NCBI GenBank assembly: GCA_001873585.1
Contig: MNZL01000040.1
Span: forward strand, 1-15,169
Direction of reading: 5' to 3'
From: Rhodobacterales bacterium CG2_30_65_12
GTDB lineage: Bacteria > Pseudomonadota > Alphaproteobacteria > Rhodobacterales > Rhodobacteraceae
Length of the DNA: 15,169 bases
The notes below the pieces were generated by a model, which saw only the letters and a program-made list of their open reading frames with translations, did no database searches and was not told the DNA's origin. A program made the translations under genes and the position numbers. This document shows, in pieces, positions 1 to 6,395 of the stretch (position 1 is the stretch's first letter; each line of letters opens with the position of its first letter).

Positions 1-877
1 CGATCGCTTGCATCACCGCTTCGCCCAGCGTCGCCGGGCTCTCGGCCACCACGATGCCAGCCGCGCGCATGGCTTCGATCTTGCTTTCCGCGTCGCCCTG
101 CCCGCCCGAAACGATGGCGCCGGCGTGGCCCATGCGGCGGCCCGCAGGGGCAGTGCGCCCGGCGATGAAACCGGCAACCGGCTTCCAGCGGCCCTTCTTC
201 TTCTGATCCTTGAGAAACTCGGCCGCTTCCTCTTCCGCCGTTCCACCGATCTCGCCGATCATGATCATCGACTGCGTTTCCGGATCGTCGAGAAACATGT
301 CGAGCACGTCGATATGCTCGGTGCCTTTGATCGGGTCGCCGCCAATGCCGACGGCGGTGGATTGGCCGAGGCCGAGATCTGACGTCTGTTTCACAGCTTC
401 ATAGGTTAGGGTGCCCGAGCGGCTCACAACACCCACGCTCCCGCGCTTGTGAATATGGCCGGGCATGATGCCGATCTTGCAGGCGTCGGGGGTGATCACG
501 CCGGGGCAGTTAGGCCCGATCAGGCGCGATTTGGAGCCCTCGATCGCGCGCTTGACCTTCATCATGTCGAGCACCGGAATGCCTTCTGTGATGCAGACGA
601 TCAGCTCCATCTCGGCGTCAATCGCCTCGAGGATCGAGTCGGCGGCGAAGGGCGGCGGCACGTAGATCACGCTGGCGTTCGCCTGCGTGACCGCCTTGGC
701 CTCGTGCACCGAGTTGAACACCGGCAGGCCAAGGTGGGTCTGGCCACCTTTGCCGGGGGTCACGCCGCCAACCATCTTGGTGCCGTAGGCAATCGCCTGC
801 TCGGAGTGAAAGGTGCCTTGGCTGCCGGTAAAGCCCTGGCAGATGACCTTGGTGTTTTCGTCAACGAGAATTGCCAT
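1..877 (-). CDS. sucD: Succinyl-CoA synthetase (ADP-forming), alpha subunit, 3'-truncated by window edge
   Basis: This is the alpha subunit of succinyl-CoA ligase, the TCA enzyme that converts succinyl-CoA plus ADP/GDP and phosphate to succinate, CoA and NTP; it pairs with SucC. Reading leftwards from the ATG at 877, the protein begins MAILVDENTKVICQGFTG, with the family's CoA-domain signature GFTGSQGTFHSEQA. Further on come SVIYVPPPFAADS, the IGPNCPG loop and the phospho-histidine motif GHAGAIVSGG. The His is residue 251 by my count, matching the active-site His of the E. coli enzyme. About 292 codons are visible, ending LGEAVMQAI at the edge; family members are about 290-295 residues, so only a few codons are missing. 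An AGGAA ribosome site (891-887) lies inside the last codons of the upstream sulfotransferase gene, which stops 4 bases before this start, so translation may be coupled. The assignment is secure. Confidence 0.96.
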   Translation of the reverse strand, partial: MAILVDENTKVICQGFTGSQGTFHSEQAIAYGTKMVGGVTPGKGGQTHLGLPVFNSVHEAKAVTQANASVIYVPPPFAADSILEAIDAEMELIVCITEGIPVLDMMKVKRAIEGSKSRLIGPNCPGVITPDACKIGIMPGHIHKRGSVGVVSRSGTLTYEAVKQTSDLGLGQSTAVGIGGDPIKGTEHIDVLDMFLDDPETQSMIMIGEIGGTAEEEAAEFLKDQKKKGRWKPVAGFIAGRTAPAGRRMGHAGAIVSGGQGDAESKIEAMRAAGIVVAESPATLGEAVMQAI

Positions 878-881
878 GGGG

Positions 882-1646
882 TCAGGTTCCTGTGTGGTTC
901 ATGTGGGTCGCAGGACGGCTCGGGCGCGGGTAATACGCCGCGAGAAGTGCGTATTCGGGCGCGAGCCGCGCCATCAATGCGGAAAAGGCCTGGTCCGACA
1001 GGTCATCGACCGTCGGCTTCAGCCGGTTGTGCGAGGCATTCACCCGCGGGAGGTCGAAACGCCGGCCCAGCCGGGCCGACAGTTCAGTCTGCATCTCGTC
1101 GAGGTCTTCGATCCGGTAGATCGCGTCATGCGCCGAGAGATCGGGGCCAAGGTAATAGGCCGCTGGCCGTGTGTGCTCTTCGATCACGTGAAAGCCGGCC
1201 TGGTAGGCGTCGAGCCGCAGCACGAAGTCGTCAAGCGAGGGCTTGAGCGGCAAGGTCTGCGCCACCCGCCCGCGCTGGAGCATCCTTCCGCCCCGTGCCC
1301 GCAGCCGCAACGCAAGGCTGCGAAAGCCGCGCCCGCGCGGCGATTGCGCGCGCGCCAGCCCCTCGCGGCCCATCACCTTGTCGGCCCAGGTCGAGATGAT
1401 CCGCGCCGCCGGATCGCGCACCACGGCGAACTTCCAGTAGCCATCGAGCCGGGCAAATGCCGCAGAATCGAACTTGCGGCTCGGAAACACCCCATGCACA
1501 CGCCCGCCAGCGAGCCGCACCCGCAAGTGGCGCGGATGGTAAGGCGCGCCAAACTTCACCTCGTAGAGCGCCCGCTTGATTGAAGAGCAGGCGACCTTGG
1601 GGATCGGCGTGTAGGCAACGCGGTATGTGGGCAGGATGACGGTCAT
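882..1646 (-). CDS. Sulfotransferase family 2-type protein between sucC and sucD
   Basis: A 254-residue protein resembling the PAPS-dependent sulfotransferases (Sulfotransfer_2-like) common in marine alphaproteobacteria. Near the N-terminus is PIPKVACSSIKRAL (residues 14-27), which fits the 5'-phosphosulfate-binding loop (PKxAxxS). FAVVRDPAARIISTW (73-87) fits the 3'-phosphate-binding strand-loop, with R77 and S85 as the expected contacts. RIEDLDEM and the C-terminal VNASHNR also fit the family. There is no signal peptide or obvious membrane segment. The acceptor cannot be told from sequence; polysaccharides or other cell-surface molecules are usual for the family. It starts 20 bases after sucC and ends 4 bases before sucD, so it must share their transcript. 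The 20 bases before its ATG contain no good Shine-Dalgarno sequence, so it may be translated poorly relative to sucC and sucD. Family membership is fairly secure; the substrate and any link to the TCA cycle are unknown. Confidence 0.85.
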   Translation of the reverse strand: MTVILPTYRVAYTPIPKVACSSIKRALYEVKFGAPYHPRHLRVRLAGGRVHGVFPSRKFDSAAFARLDGYWKFAVVRDPAARIISTWADKVMGREGLARAQSPRGRGFRSLALRLRARGGRMLQRGRVAQTLPLKPSLDDFVLRLDAYQAGFHVIEEHTRPAAYYLGPDLSAHDAIYRIEDLDEMQTELSARLGRRFDLPRVNASHNRLKPTVDDLSDQAFSALMARLAPEYALLAAYYPRPSRPATHMNHTGT

Positions 1647-1666
1647 GCTCAGCGGCCCGGGGGCGC

Positions 1667-2860
1667 TTACCCCTTCACCGCCTTCACGATCTTTTCGGCC
1701 GCGTCCGACAAATTGTCGGCTGCGATCACGTCGAGACCGGAATTGTTGATCAGCGCCTTGCCCTCTTCCACGTTGGTGCCTTCGAGGCGCACCACCAGCG
1801 GCACTTGCAGCCCCACGTCCTTCACCGCCGCGATCACGCCTTCCGCGATCACGTCGCAGCGCATGATGCCGCCGAAGATGTTGACGAGGATGCCTTTCAC
1901 CTGCGGGTCGGAGGTGATGATCTTGAAGGCTTCCGTCACCTTTTCCTTGGTCGCGCCTCCGCCCACGTCGAGGAAGTTGGCGGGCTCGGCGCCATAGAGC
2001 TTGATGATGTCCATCGTCGCCATGGCGAGGCCTGCGCCGTTGACCATGCAGCCGATCTCGCCGTCGAGGGCGATGTAGTTGAGATCGTATTTCGAGGCTT
2101 CGAGCTCTTTCGGGTCTTCCTCCGATGTGTCGCGCAGCTCGGCGATATCGGGGTGCCGGTAGATCGCGTTGCCGTCAAAGCCAAACTTGGCGTCGAGCAC
2201 CTTGAGATCGCCCGCGTCGGTCACGATCAGCGGGTTGATCTCGAGCATCTCCATGTCTTTCTCGGTGAAGATCTTGTAGAGCGTGCCCATGAGAGCCACG
2301 CATTGCTTCACCTGGCCGCCTTCGAGGCCCAGCGCAAAGGCGATGCGCCGGCCATGGAAGCCCTGGTACCCGGTCGCCGGATCGACGGAGAAGCTCAGGA
2401 TCTTCTCGGGCGTCTTGGCGGCCACCTGCTCGATGTCCATGCCGCCCTCGGTGGAGCAGACGAAGGAGATCCGCGAGGTTTTCCGGTCCACCAGCAGCGC
2501 GAGGTAAAGCTCGCGCTCGATGCCGGAGCCATCCTCGATGTAAATCCGGTTGACCTGCTTGCCGGCGGCGCCGGTCTGGTGCGTCACCAAGGTGCGGCCG
2601 AGCATCTTTCGCGCCTCGTCGGCCGCTTCCTCAACGGATTTGGCAAGGCGCACACCGCCCTTTTCGCCGGCCTCGGCCTCCTTGAAGTGGCCCTTGCCGC
2701 GCCCACCGGCGTGAATTTGTGCCTTCACCACCCAAAGCGGCCCGTCGAGCTCACTGGCCTTGGTCTTGGCCTCGTCGGCCTTGAGAACGACGCGGCCGTC
2801 GGAAACCGGCGCGCCATAGCTGCGAAGAAGCGCCTTCGCCTGGTATTCATGTATGTTCAT
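1667..2860 (-). CDS. sucC: Succinyl-CoA synthetase (ADP-forming), beta subunit
   Basis: The ATP-grasp beta subunit of succinyl-CoA ligase, which binds nucleotide and succinate and forms a complex with SucD. The 397-residue protein opens MNIHEYQAKALLRSYG. It carries the nucleotide-binding lysine region KAQIHAGGRGKGHF (47-59), GGMDIEQVA (139-147), the Mg-binding EINPLI (207-212), LDAKFGFDGNA (222-232), the GCMVNGAGLAMATMD helix (270-284) and NIFGGIMRCD (327-336). Length and motifs match full-length alphaproteobacterial SucC. An in-frame ATG at 2896 would add 12 residues, but the family begins at MNIHEYQ and a GAGG lies just upstream of the 2860 start. The gene opens a unit continuing into the sulfotransferase and sucD. 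It is separated from mdh by a terminator and by a pair of GTGATCAC-type palindromes, which probably mark its own regulated promoter. Confidence 0.97.
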   Translation of the reverse strand: MNIHEYQAKALLRSYGAPVSDGRVVLKADEAKTKASELDGPLWVVKAQIHAGGRGKGHFKEAEAGEKGGVRLAKSVEEAADEARKMLGRTLVTHQTGAAGKQVNRIYIEDGSGIERELYLALLVDRKTSRISFVCSTEGGMDIEQVAAKTPEKILSFSVDPATGYQGFHGRRIAFALGLEGGQVKQCVALMGTLYKIFTEKDMEMLEINPLIVTDAGDLKVLDAKFGFDGNAIYRHPDIAELRDTSEEDPKELEASKYDLNYIALDGEIGCMVNGAGLAMATMDIIKLYGAEPANFLDVGGGATKEKVTEAFKIITSDPQVKGILVNIFGGIMRCDVIAEGVIAAVKDVGLQVPLVVRLEGTNVEEGKALINNSGLDVIAADNLSDAAEKIVKAVKG

Positions 2861-3067
2861 GAACCTCATCCGTCTGCTTGCGATTGCACGCGTCATGGCA
2901 CAACATGAGCCGATGAAGAAACGGTTTTCTGCGCCGTGGCGCGTTTGCGGCCAGAAAATGTCTGTTTGTGATCACGGGCCGAATTTTTGTGGTCACAAAT
3001 GCCGTCTGCGGCGGCCTGTCGCAGGCAGTCTGCGCGAGTCGGCCGCTGTTTCCACCGTCGTGCACCG
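2861..3067 (-). promoter_or_regulatory. sucC upstream regulatory region
   Basis: Gene-free stretch between the mdh terminator and sucC. Because mdh is terminated before it, a promoter for sucC should lie here. The clearest content is the pair of palindromes at 2965-3000, listed separately. A GCGCC-GT-GGCGC palindrome lies at 2931-2942, in the presumed leader. I could not identify convincing -35/-10 boxes by eye; alphaproteobacterial promoters are often weakly matched. An ORF can be drawn through the region, but it lacks family-like features. Confidence 0.6.
2965..3000. promoter_or_regulatory. Paired GTGATCAC-type operator upstream of sucC
   Basis: Two near-palindromes: TTTGTGATCAC (2965-2975; core GTGATCAC 2968-2975) and TTTGTGGTCACAAA (2986-2999; core GTGGTCAC 2989-2996). 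The core centres, 2971.5 and 2992.5, are 21 bp apart, which is two helical turns. The pair sits about 110-130 bases before the sucC start. The same core and spacing occur upstream of sdhC at 8994-9028. The form (TTTGTGxxCACAAA) would suit a dimeric helix-turn-helix regulator such as a GntR-type protein; the regulator itself is not identified. Regulators named CceR and AkgR have been reported to control TCA genes in Rhodobacter sphaeroides, but I do not remember their motifs well enough to assign this one. Confidence 0.7.
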
Positions 3068-3093
3068 AAAAGGGCCGCCCCGAAGGACGGCCC
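3068..3093 (-). terminator. Rho-independent terminator of mdh
   Basis: Read on the minus strand: a stem GGGCCGTCC / GGGCGGCCC (9 bp including one G-T/U wobble) closed by a TTCG tetraloop and followed directly by TTTT. It begins 22 bases after the mdh stop codon. UUCG loops are especially stable in RNA. It separates mdh transcription from the downstream sucC unit. Confidence 0.92.
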
Positions 3094-3115
3094 CGTTATC
3101 TGCAAAACCCCGCGG

Positions 3116-4078
3116 TCAGCTCAAACTCGAGTCGATCGCCTTGCAGGCGGCAACGAGGCCTTTGACGGCATCGACCGACTTGTCGAACATTTCCTGCTCG
3201 TCTTTCTTCATCCGGATATCGACCACGCGCTCGATCCCGCTCGCACCGATCACCGTCGGCACGCCGACGTAGAGCCCTTCGAGGCCAAGTGCGCCGTCAA
3301 CCCAGGCGGCGCAAGGCATCAGGCGTCTTTGGTCCTTGATGTAGGCTTCGGCCATCTCGATGGCGCTGGCGGCGGGGGCGTAGAACGCCGAGCCGGTCTT
3401 GAGCAGGCCAACGATCTCGGCGCCGCCGTCACGGGTGCGCTGCACGATCGCATCGAGCTTGTCCTGCGTGGTCCAACCCATTTCAACGAGGTCGGGCAGC
3501 GGGATGCCGGCAACGGTCGAATAGCGGGTGAGCGGCACCATCGTATCGCCGTGGCCGCCGAGCACGAAGGCGGTGACATCGCGCATAGACACGTCGAACT
3601 CGACCGAAAGAAAGTGGCGGAATCGCGCCGCATCGAGCACCCCGGCCATGCCGACCACCTTTTCAGGCGGCAGCCCCGAATATTGTTGCAACGCCCAGAC
3701 CATCGCGTCGAGCGGGTTGGTGATGCAGATCACGAAGGCGTCGGGGGCGTGTTCCTTGAGCCCCTCGCCGACCGACTTCATCACCTTGAGGTTGATGCCG
3801 AGCAGATCGTCGCGGCTCATGCCGGGCTTGCGCGGCACCCCGGCGGTGACGATGCAAACGTCGGCCCCGGCGATATCGGCGTAATCGTTGGCGCCTTTCA
3901 GGTGTGCGTCAAAGCCCTCGACGGGGCCGCTTTCGGCGATGTCGAGCGCCTTGCCCTGAGGGGTGCCTTCGGCGATGTCGAAAAGCACAACGTCGCCGAG
4001 TTCCTTGATCGCAGCGAGATGGGCGAGCGTGCCGCCAATCTGGCCAGCGCCGATGAGGGCAATCTTGGGTCGGGCCAT
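3116..4078 (-). CDS. mdh: Malate dehydrogenase (NAD-dependent, LDH-like type)
   Basis: Cytosolic enzyme oxidising malate to oxaloacetate with NAD+. The 320-residue protein starts MARPKIALIGAGQIGG. It has the Rossmann GxGxxG loop at residues 10-15 and D34 at the end of the second strand, as expected for NAD rather than NADP. Substrate-loop arginines R83 and R89 lie in VPRKPGMSRDDL, followed by N121 in ITNPLD. The catalytic pair is D149 (MAGVLDAARFR, with R152) and H176 (GGHGDTMVPL). Use of VPRKPGMSR rather than the lactate dehydrogenase Gln loop supports malate as substrate. Length equals that of the LDH-like MDH of alphaproteobacteria. A longer ATG at 4162 is rejected because the family begins here and a GGAG lies 9-10 bases upstream. 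It has its own terminator, so it is probably monocistronic. It lacks the paired palindromes seen before sucC and sdhC. Confidence 0.97.
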   Translation of the reverse strand: MARPKIALIGAGQIGGTLAHLAAIKELGDVVLFDIAEGTPQGKALDIAESGPVEGFDAHLKGANDYADIAGADVCIVTAGVPRKPGMSRDDLLGINLKVMKSVGEGLKEHAPDAFVICITNPLDAMVWALQQYSGLPPEKVVGMAGVLDAARFRHFLSVEFDVSMRDVTAFVLGGHGDTMVPLTRYSTVAGIPLPDLVEMGWTTQDKLDAIVQRTRDGGAEIVGLLKTGSAFYAPAASAIEMAEAYIKDQRRLMPCAAWVDGALGLEGLYVGVPTVIGASGIERVVDIRMKKDEQEMFDKSVDAVKGLVAACKAIDSSLS

Positions 4079-4291
4079 GAAAACTGTCTCCAGGTCTGGT
4101 TGGTTTCGCCCGACTGGGTAAACCTGTCGCACCGCTCGCGCAAGTCCGCTGCGTCGCGGCATCGGTTTTGCGGGCTTTCTGCCCCCCGGTGTTTGCGCTA
4201 AATCTGCCCCGAATGGCGCAACGCCGCCCGAACACGCGGTTCGAGCCGGTCAGCGCTGCGGGGAAAGCCCCGCAAATTCCGGGGCGCGCGG
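4079..4291. promoter_or_regulatory. Divergent intergenic region, mdh / TauE-like gene
   Basis: A 213-base gap between divergently transcribed genes, so it should hold promoters for both. I see no GTGATCAC-type site. A GC-rich pair of overlapping hairpins lies next to the exporter start and is listed separately. TTTGCGCTAAA at 4192-4202 is AT/GC-patterned like a LacI-type half-palindrome but is imperfect. No promoter boxes were confidently identified. Confidence 0.45.
4258..4285 (+). promoter_or_regulatory. Two mutually exclusive hairpins before the TauE-like gene
   Basis: GCGGGG (4258-4263) can pair with CCCCGC (4268-4273) around an AAAG loop. Alternatively GCCCCG (4267-4272) can pair with CGGGGC (4280-4285) around a 7-base loop. 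The two stems share bases 4268-4272, so only one can form. The second ends 6 bases before the ATG and would cover the ribosome-binding position. There is no T-run, so neither is a standard terminator. Whether this has a regulatory role is unknown; in GC-rich DNA such pairs can be accidental. Confidence 0.35.
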
Positions 4292-5035
4292 ATGGAAGGC
4301 ACGGCATTCTGGCTACTGGCAGCGCTGGCGGCGGTTTTCGTTGGCATGTCGAAGGGCGGGCTGCCGATGGCCGGCACCATCGCTGTGCCGATTCTTGCGC
4401 TCAAAATCAGCCCGGTCGCCGCTGCCGGGCTGTTGTTGCCGGTCTACGTGGTCTCCGACATGTTCGGGCTCTATGCCTACCGCAAGGCCTTCAACGCCCG
4501 GGTGCTCTGGATCATCGGCGCCAGCGCCACGCTGGGCGTCGGCATCGGCTGGGCCACGGCGGCCTGGGTCGAGGAGCGCTGGGTAACGCTGATCGTCGGC
4601 CTGGTCGGCCTGGCTTTCGTCGTCACCCGCGTGGTGCAGCGCCGCACCCGGCGCGAGGCGCAGCCGGCCCGCCTGTTGCCCGGCCTGTTCTGGGGCACGC
4701 TGACGGGCTTTACCAGCTTCGTCAGCCACTCCGGCGGGCCGACCTATCAGGTTTATACCTTGCCCCTGAAAATGAGCCGGGTGGTCTTTGCCGGCACCTC
4801 GACGATCGCTTTTGCCTATATCAATGCGGTCAAGCTGATTCCTTACGTGGCACTTGGCCAGATCAACCTTGAAAGCCTGAAGATCGCTGCCGTGCTCGCG
4901 GTGCCAGCGGCGGCGGCGGTGTATCTCGGGGTCTGGTTGGTGAAGGTGATGAGCGAAAAGCTCTATTTCCGCCTGATCCTCGGCATGCTGTTCGTGCTCT
5001 CACTGAAGCTGGTTTGGGACGGGATCAGCGGCTAG
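4292..5035 (+). CDS. TauE/SafE-family sulfite/anion exporter-like membrane protein
   Basis: A 247-residue inner-membrane protein with about eight hydrophobic segments (approximately 5-22, 27-40, 42-60, 70-92, 97-113, 128-145, 165-190, 197-218 and 225-243, some forming re-entrant pairs). Family signatures are FVGMSKGGLPMAG near the N-terminus (residues 16-28) and SHSGGPTYQVYTLPLKM (145-161) at the second internal repeat. TauE/SafE proteins export sulfite, sulfoacetate or related organosulfur anions; the substrate here cannot be read from the sequence. The start chosen is the first one giving a typical N-terminus, but there is no clear GGAG before it and GC-rich hairpins overlap the site. It converges on the small gene to its right, sharing a CTAG in which both stop codons lie. 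No other sulfur genes are visible except the distant sulfotransferase. Confidence 0.88.
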   Translation: MEGTAFWLLAALAAVFVGMSKGGLPMAGTIAVPILALKISPVAAAGLLLPVYVVSDMFGLYAYRKAFNARVLWIIGASATLGVGIGWATAAWVEERWVTLIVGLVGLAFVVTRVVQRRTRREAQPARLLPGLFWGTLTGFTSFVSHSGGPTYQVYTLPLKMSRVVFAGTSTIAFAYINAVKLIPYVALGQINLESLKIAAVLAVPAAAAVYLGVWLVKVMSEKLYFRLILGMLFVLSLKLVWDGISG

Positions 5036-5349
5036 GCCGGATCGCCCGCGGCCACCGGCCCGCCCTCGAACCGCTCGAAATACTCCCCCGCCGCGTAGAG
5101 GCAGGCGATGCCATCGGGCGTGGTCACAATGATCGTCCAGCTGCCGGTTTCAGGCGCGGCGAACAGCTCTACCAGCCGGTCGGCCCCGGCAAGCCCAGCC
5201 GCCTGTCGGCTTTCGCCGTAGTTCTCGGCGAGCCTTTCCACCAGCGCCGCGCGCTCGGTGCAGGCCGCATCATCGGCCCGTGCCGCGCCTTGCGTGGCGA
5301 GGAGAATGGCCCCGATCCCAAGCCCGAGCGTAAGACAATCACGGATCAT
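5032..5349 (-). CDS. Small exported protein of unknown function
   Basis: A 105-residue protein I do not recognise. It begins MIRDCLTLGLGIGAILLATQGAARADD, a short basic start followed by a hydrophobic stretch and an ARA-DD junction typical of a signal peptidase I site near residue 25. This predicts a mature periplasmic protein of about 80 residues. The mature part has two cysteines (ACTERAAL and GIACLYAAG) that could form a disulfide, and a strand-rich segment GSWTIIVTTPDG. The start at 5349 is chosen because it follows a strong GGGAGAGG and opens directly into the signal peptide; upstream in-frame ATGs (to 5514) give an unlikely Arg/Pro-rich extension. It is divergent from mcl2 and overlaps the exporter gene's stop at its 3' end. 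Export is an inference from the N-terminus; function is unknown. Confidence 0.75.
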   Translation of the reverse strand: MIRDCLTLGLGIGAILLATQGAARADDAACTERAALVERLAENYGESRQAAGLAGADRLVELFAAPETGSWTIIVTTPDGIACLYAAGEYFERFEGGPVAAGDPA

Positions 5350-5537
5350 GGCGCGCCTCTCCCTGCCTCGCCCCGCCCTCGGGGCAATGGGGAAAGGCTG
5401 GTGCAGTGGGGCAAATTCTGCGTTAACCATGCGCGCGCGGGGTGCGGCCGGTTTCTGCTGCATCGCGGCATTTTTTGCTTGCCTGATCGTTCGTGCCTGT
5501 GGTCCCTTGCGCAATAAAATTGCTGTCGGAGAGAATC
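5350..5537 (+). promoter_or_regulatory. Divergent promoter region before mcl2
   Basis: A 188-base gap between the small exported gene and mcl2, expected to hold the promoter of the mcl2-mch unit. It contains the inverted repeat GCAAT-AAA-ATTGC (5511-5523), which overlaps TAAAAT (5515-5520), a 5/6 match to a -10 box but without a convincing -35. A GGAGAG ribosome site lies about 4 bases before the ATG at 5538. There is no GTGATCAC-type site. Confidence 0.4.
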
Positions 5538-6392
5538 ATGACCCAGTCGATGCGCCCCTACCGGTCGGTGCTCTATATTCCCGGCTCCAATGCCCGCGCG
5601 CTCGACAAGGCCCGCAGCCTCTCCGCCGACGCGATCATCTTCGATCTGGAAGACGCCGTGGCCCCTGACGCCAAGGACGAAGCCCGCACCACGCTGCGGG
5701 AGGAGCTCGACAAGGGCGGTTACGGCCACCGCGCCAAGCTGGTGCGGATCAATGGCTTTGAAAGCCCCTGGGGCAACGCCGATATCCAGGCCTTCCGCAA
5801 CGCCGAGATCGACGGCATCCTCTTGCCCAAGGTCAATTCCGCCTATGATATCGAGACCCTGTCCGAGATGATGTCGGACGTGGCGATCTGGGCGATGATG
5901 GAAACCGCCTCGGGTGTGCTCAACGCCAAGGACATTGCCGCCCACCCACGCCTTGCCGGGATCGTCATGGGCACCAACGATCTGGTGAAAGAACTTGGCG
6001 CGCGGCCCGGCCCCGACCGTGCCGAGATCATGGCTGCGCTGCAACTCTCGCTGATCGCCGCCCGCGCTGACGGCGTGCCGATTGTTGACGGTGTGTATAA
6101 TGCCTTCAAGGATGAAGACGGGCTGCGGCGCGAGTGCGAACAGGGCCGCGATCTGGGCTTCGATGGCAAAACCCTCATTCACCCCGCCCAGATCGCCATC
6201 GCCAACGCTGTGTTTGCCCCGTCGCACGCCGATCTCGACCTCGCCCGCCGGCAGATCGCCGCCTTTGACGAGGCCAAAGCCGACGGCAAGGGTGTGGCGG
6301 TTGTTGATGGAAAGATCGTTGAAAACCTGCATATCGTGACGGCCAACGCCCTGATCGCCAAGGCCGAAGCCATTGCAGACCTCGAAGGATAG
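5538..6392 (+). CDS. mcl2: (3S)-malyl-CoA thioesterase, CitE/HpcH-aldolase family
   Basis: A 284-residue CitE-like TIM-barrel protein. It shows RSVLYIPGSNARALDKA (R9 for CoA binding), IIFDLEDAVAPDAKDEAR (33-50), VRINGFESPWG (R70), ILLPKVNS, Mg-ligand E122 in METASG and D148 in MGTNDLVKE, and GKTLIHPAQI near the C-terminus. It is shorter than Mcl1 (about 318 residues, GPGSRP start). It looks like the second R. sphaeroides paralogue, described as a (3S)-malyl-CoA thioesterase that hydrolyses malyl-CoA to malate and CoA after Mcl1 condenses glyoxylate with acetyl-CoA. Its location near mch and sdh agrees with what I recall of that genome. A lyase rather than thioesterase role cannot be excluded from sequence alone. 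The start at 5538 follows GGAGAG; the longer ATG at 5493 is rejected. nnrU-like begins 3 bases after the stop. Confidence 0.85.
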   Translation: MTQSMRPYRSVLYIPGSNARALDKARSLSADAIIFDLEDAVAPDAKDEARTTLREELDKGGYGHRAKLVRINGFESPWGNADIQAFRNAEIDGILLPKVNSAYDIETLSEMMSDVAIWAMMETASGVLNAKDIAAHPRLAGIVMGTNDLVKELGARPGPDRAEIMAALQLSLIAARADGVPIVDGVYNAFKDEDGLRRECEQGRDLGFDGKTLIHPAQIAIANAVFAPSHADLDLARRQIAAFDEAKADGKGVAVVDGKIVENLHIVTANALIAKAEAIADLEG

Positions 6393-6395
6393 ACC

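Noticed and set aside
492..499. A GTGATCAC palindrome inside sucD
   Set aside because: It encodes conserved residues (GVITP) of SucD and has no partner 21 bp away, so it is not counted as a member of the operator set.
449..1583. Plus-strand frames across sucD and the sulfotransferase gene
   Set aside because: They lie opposite genes with clear active-site motifs and have shadow-like composition.
2861..3272. Short open frames across the sucC upstream region
   Set aside because: They cross the terminator and operator sites, lack good ribosome sites and show no family features.
5538..6392. Annotation as citrate lyase beta subunit (CitE)
   Set aside because: No citrate lyase alpha, gamma or accessory genes are nearby; the mch and TCA context fits the malyl-CoA thioesterase paralogue better.
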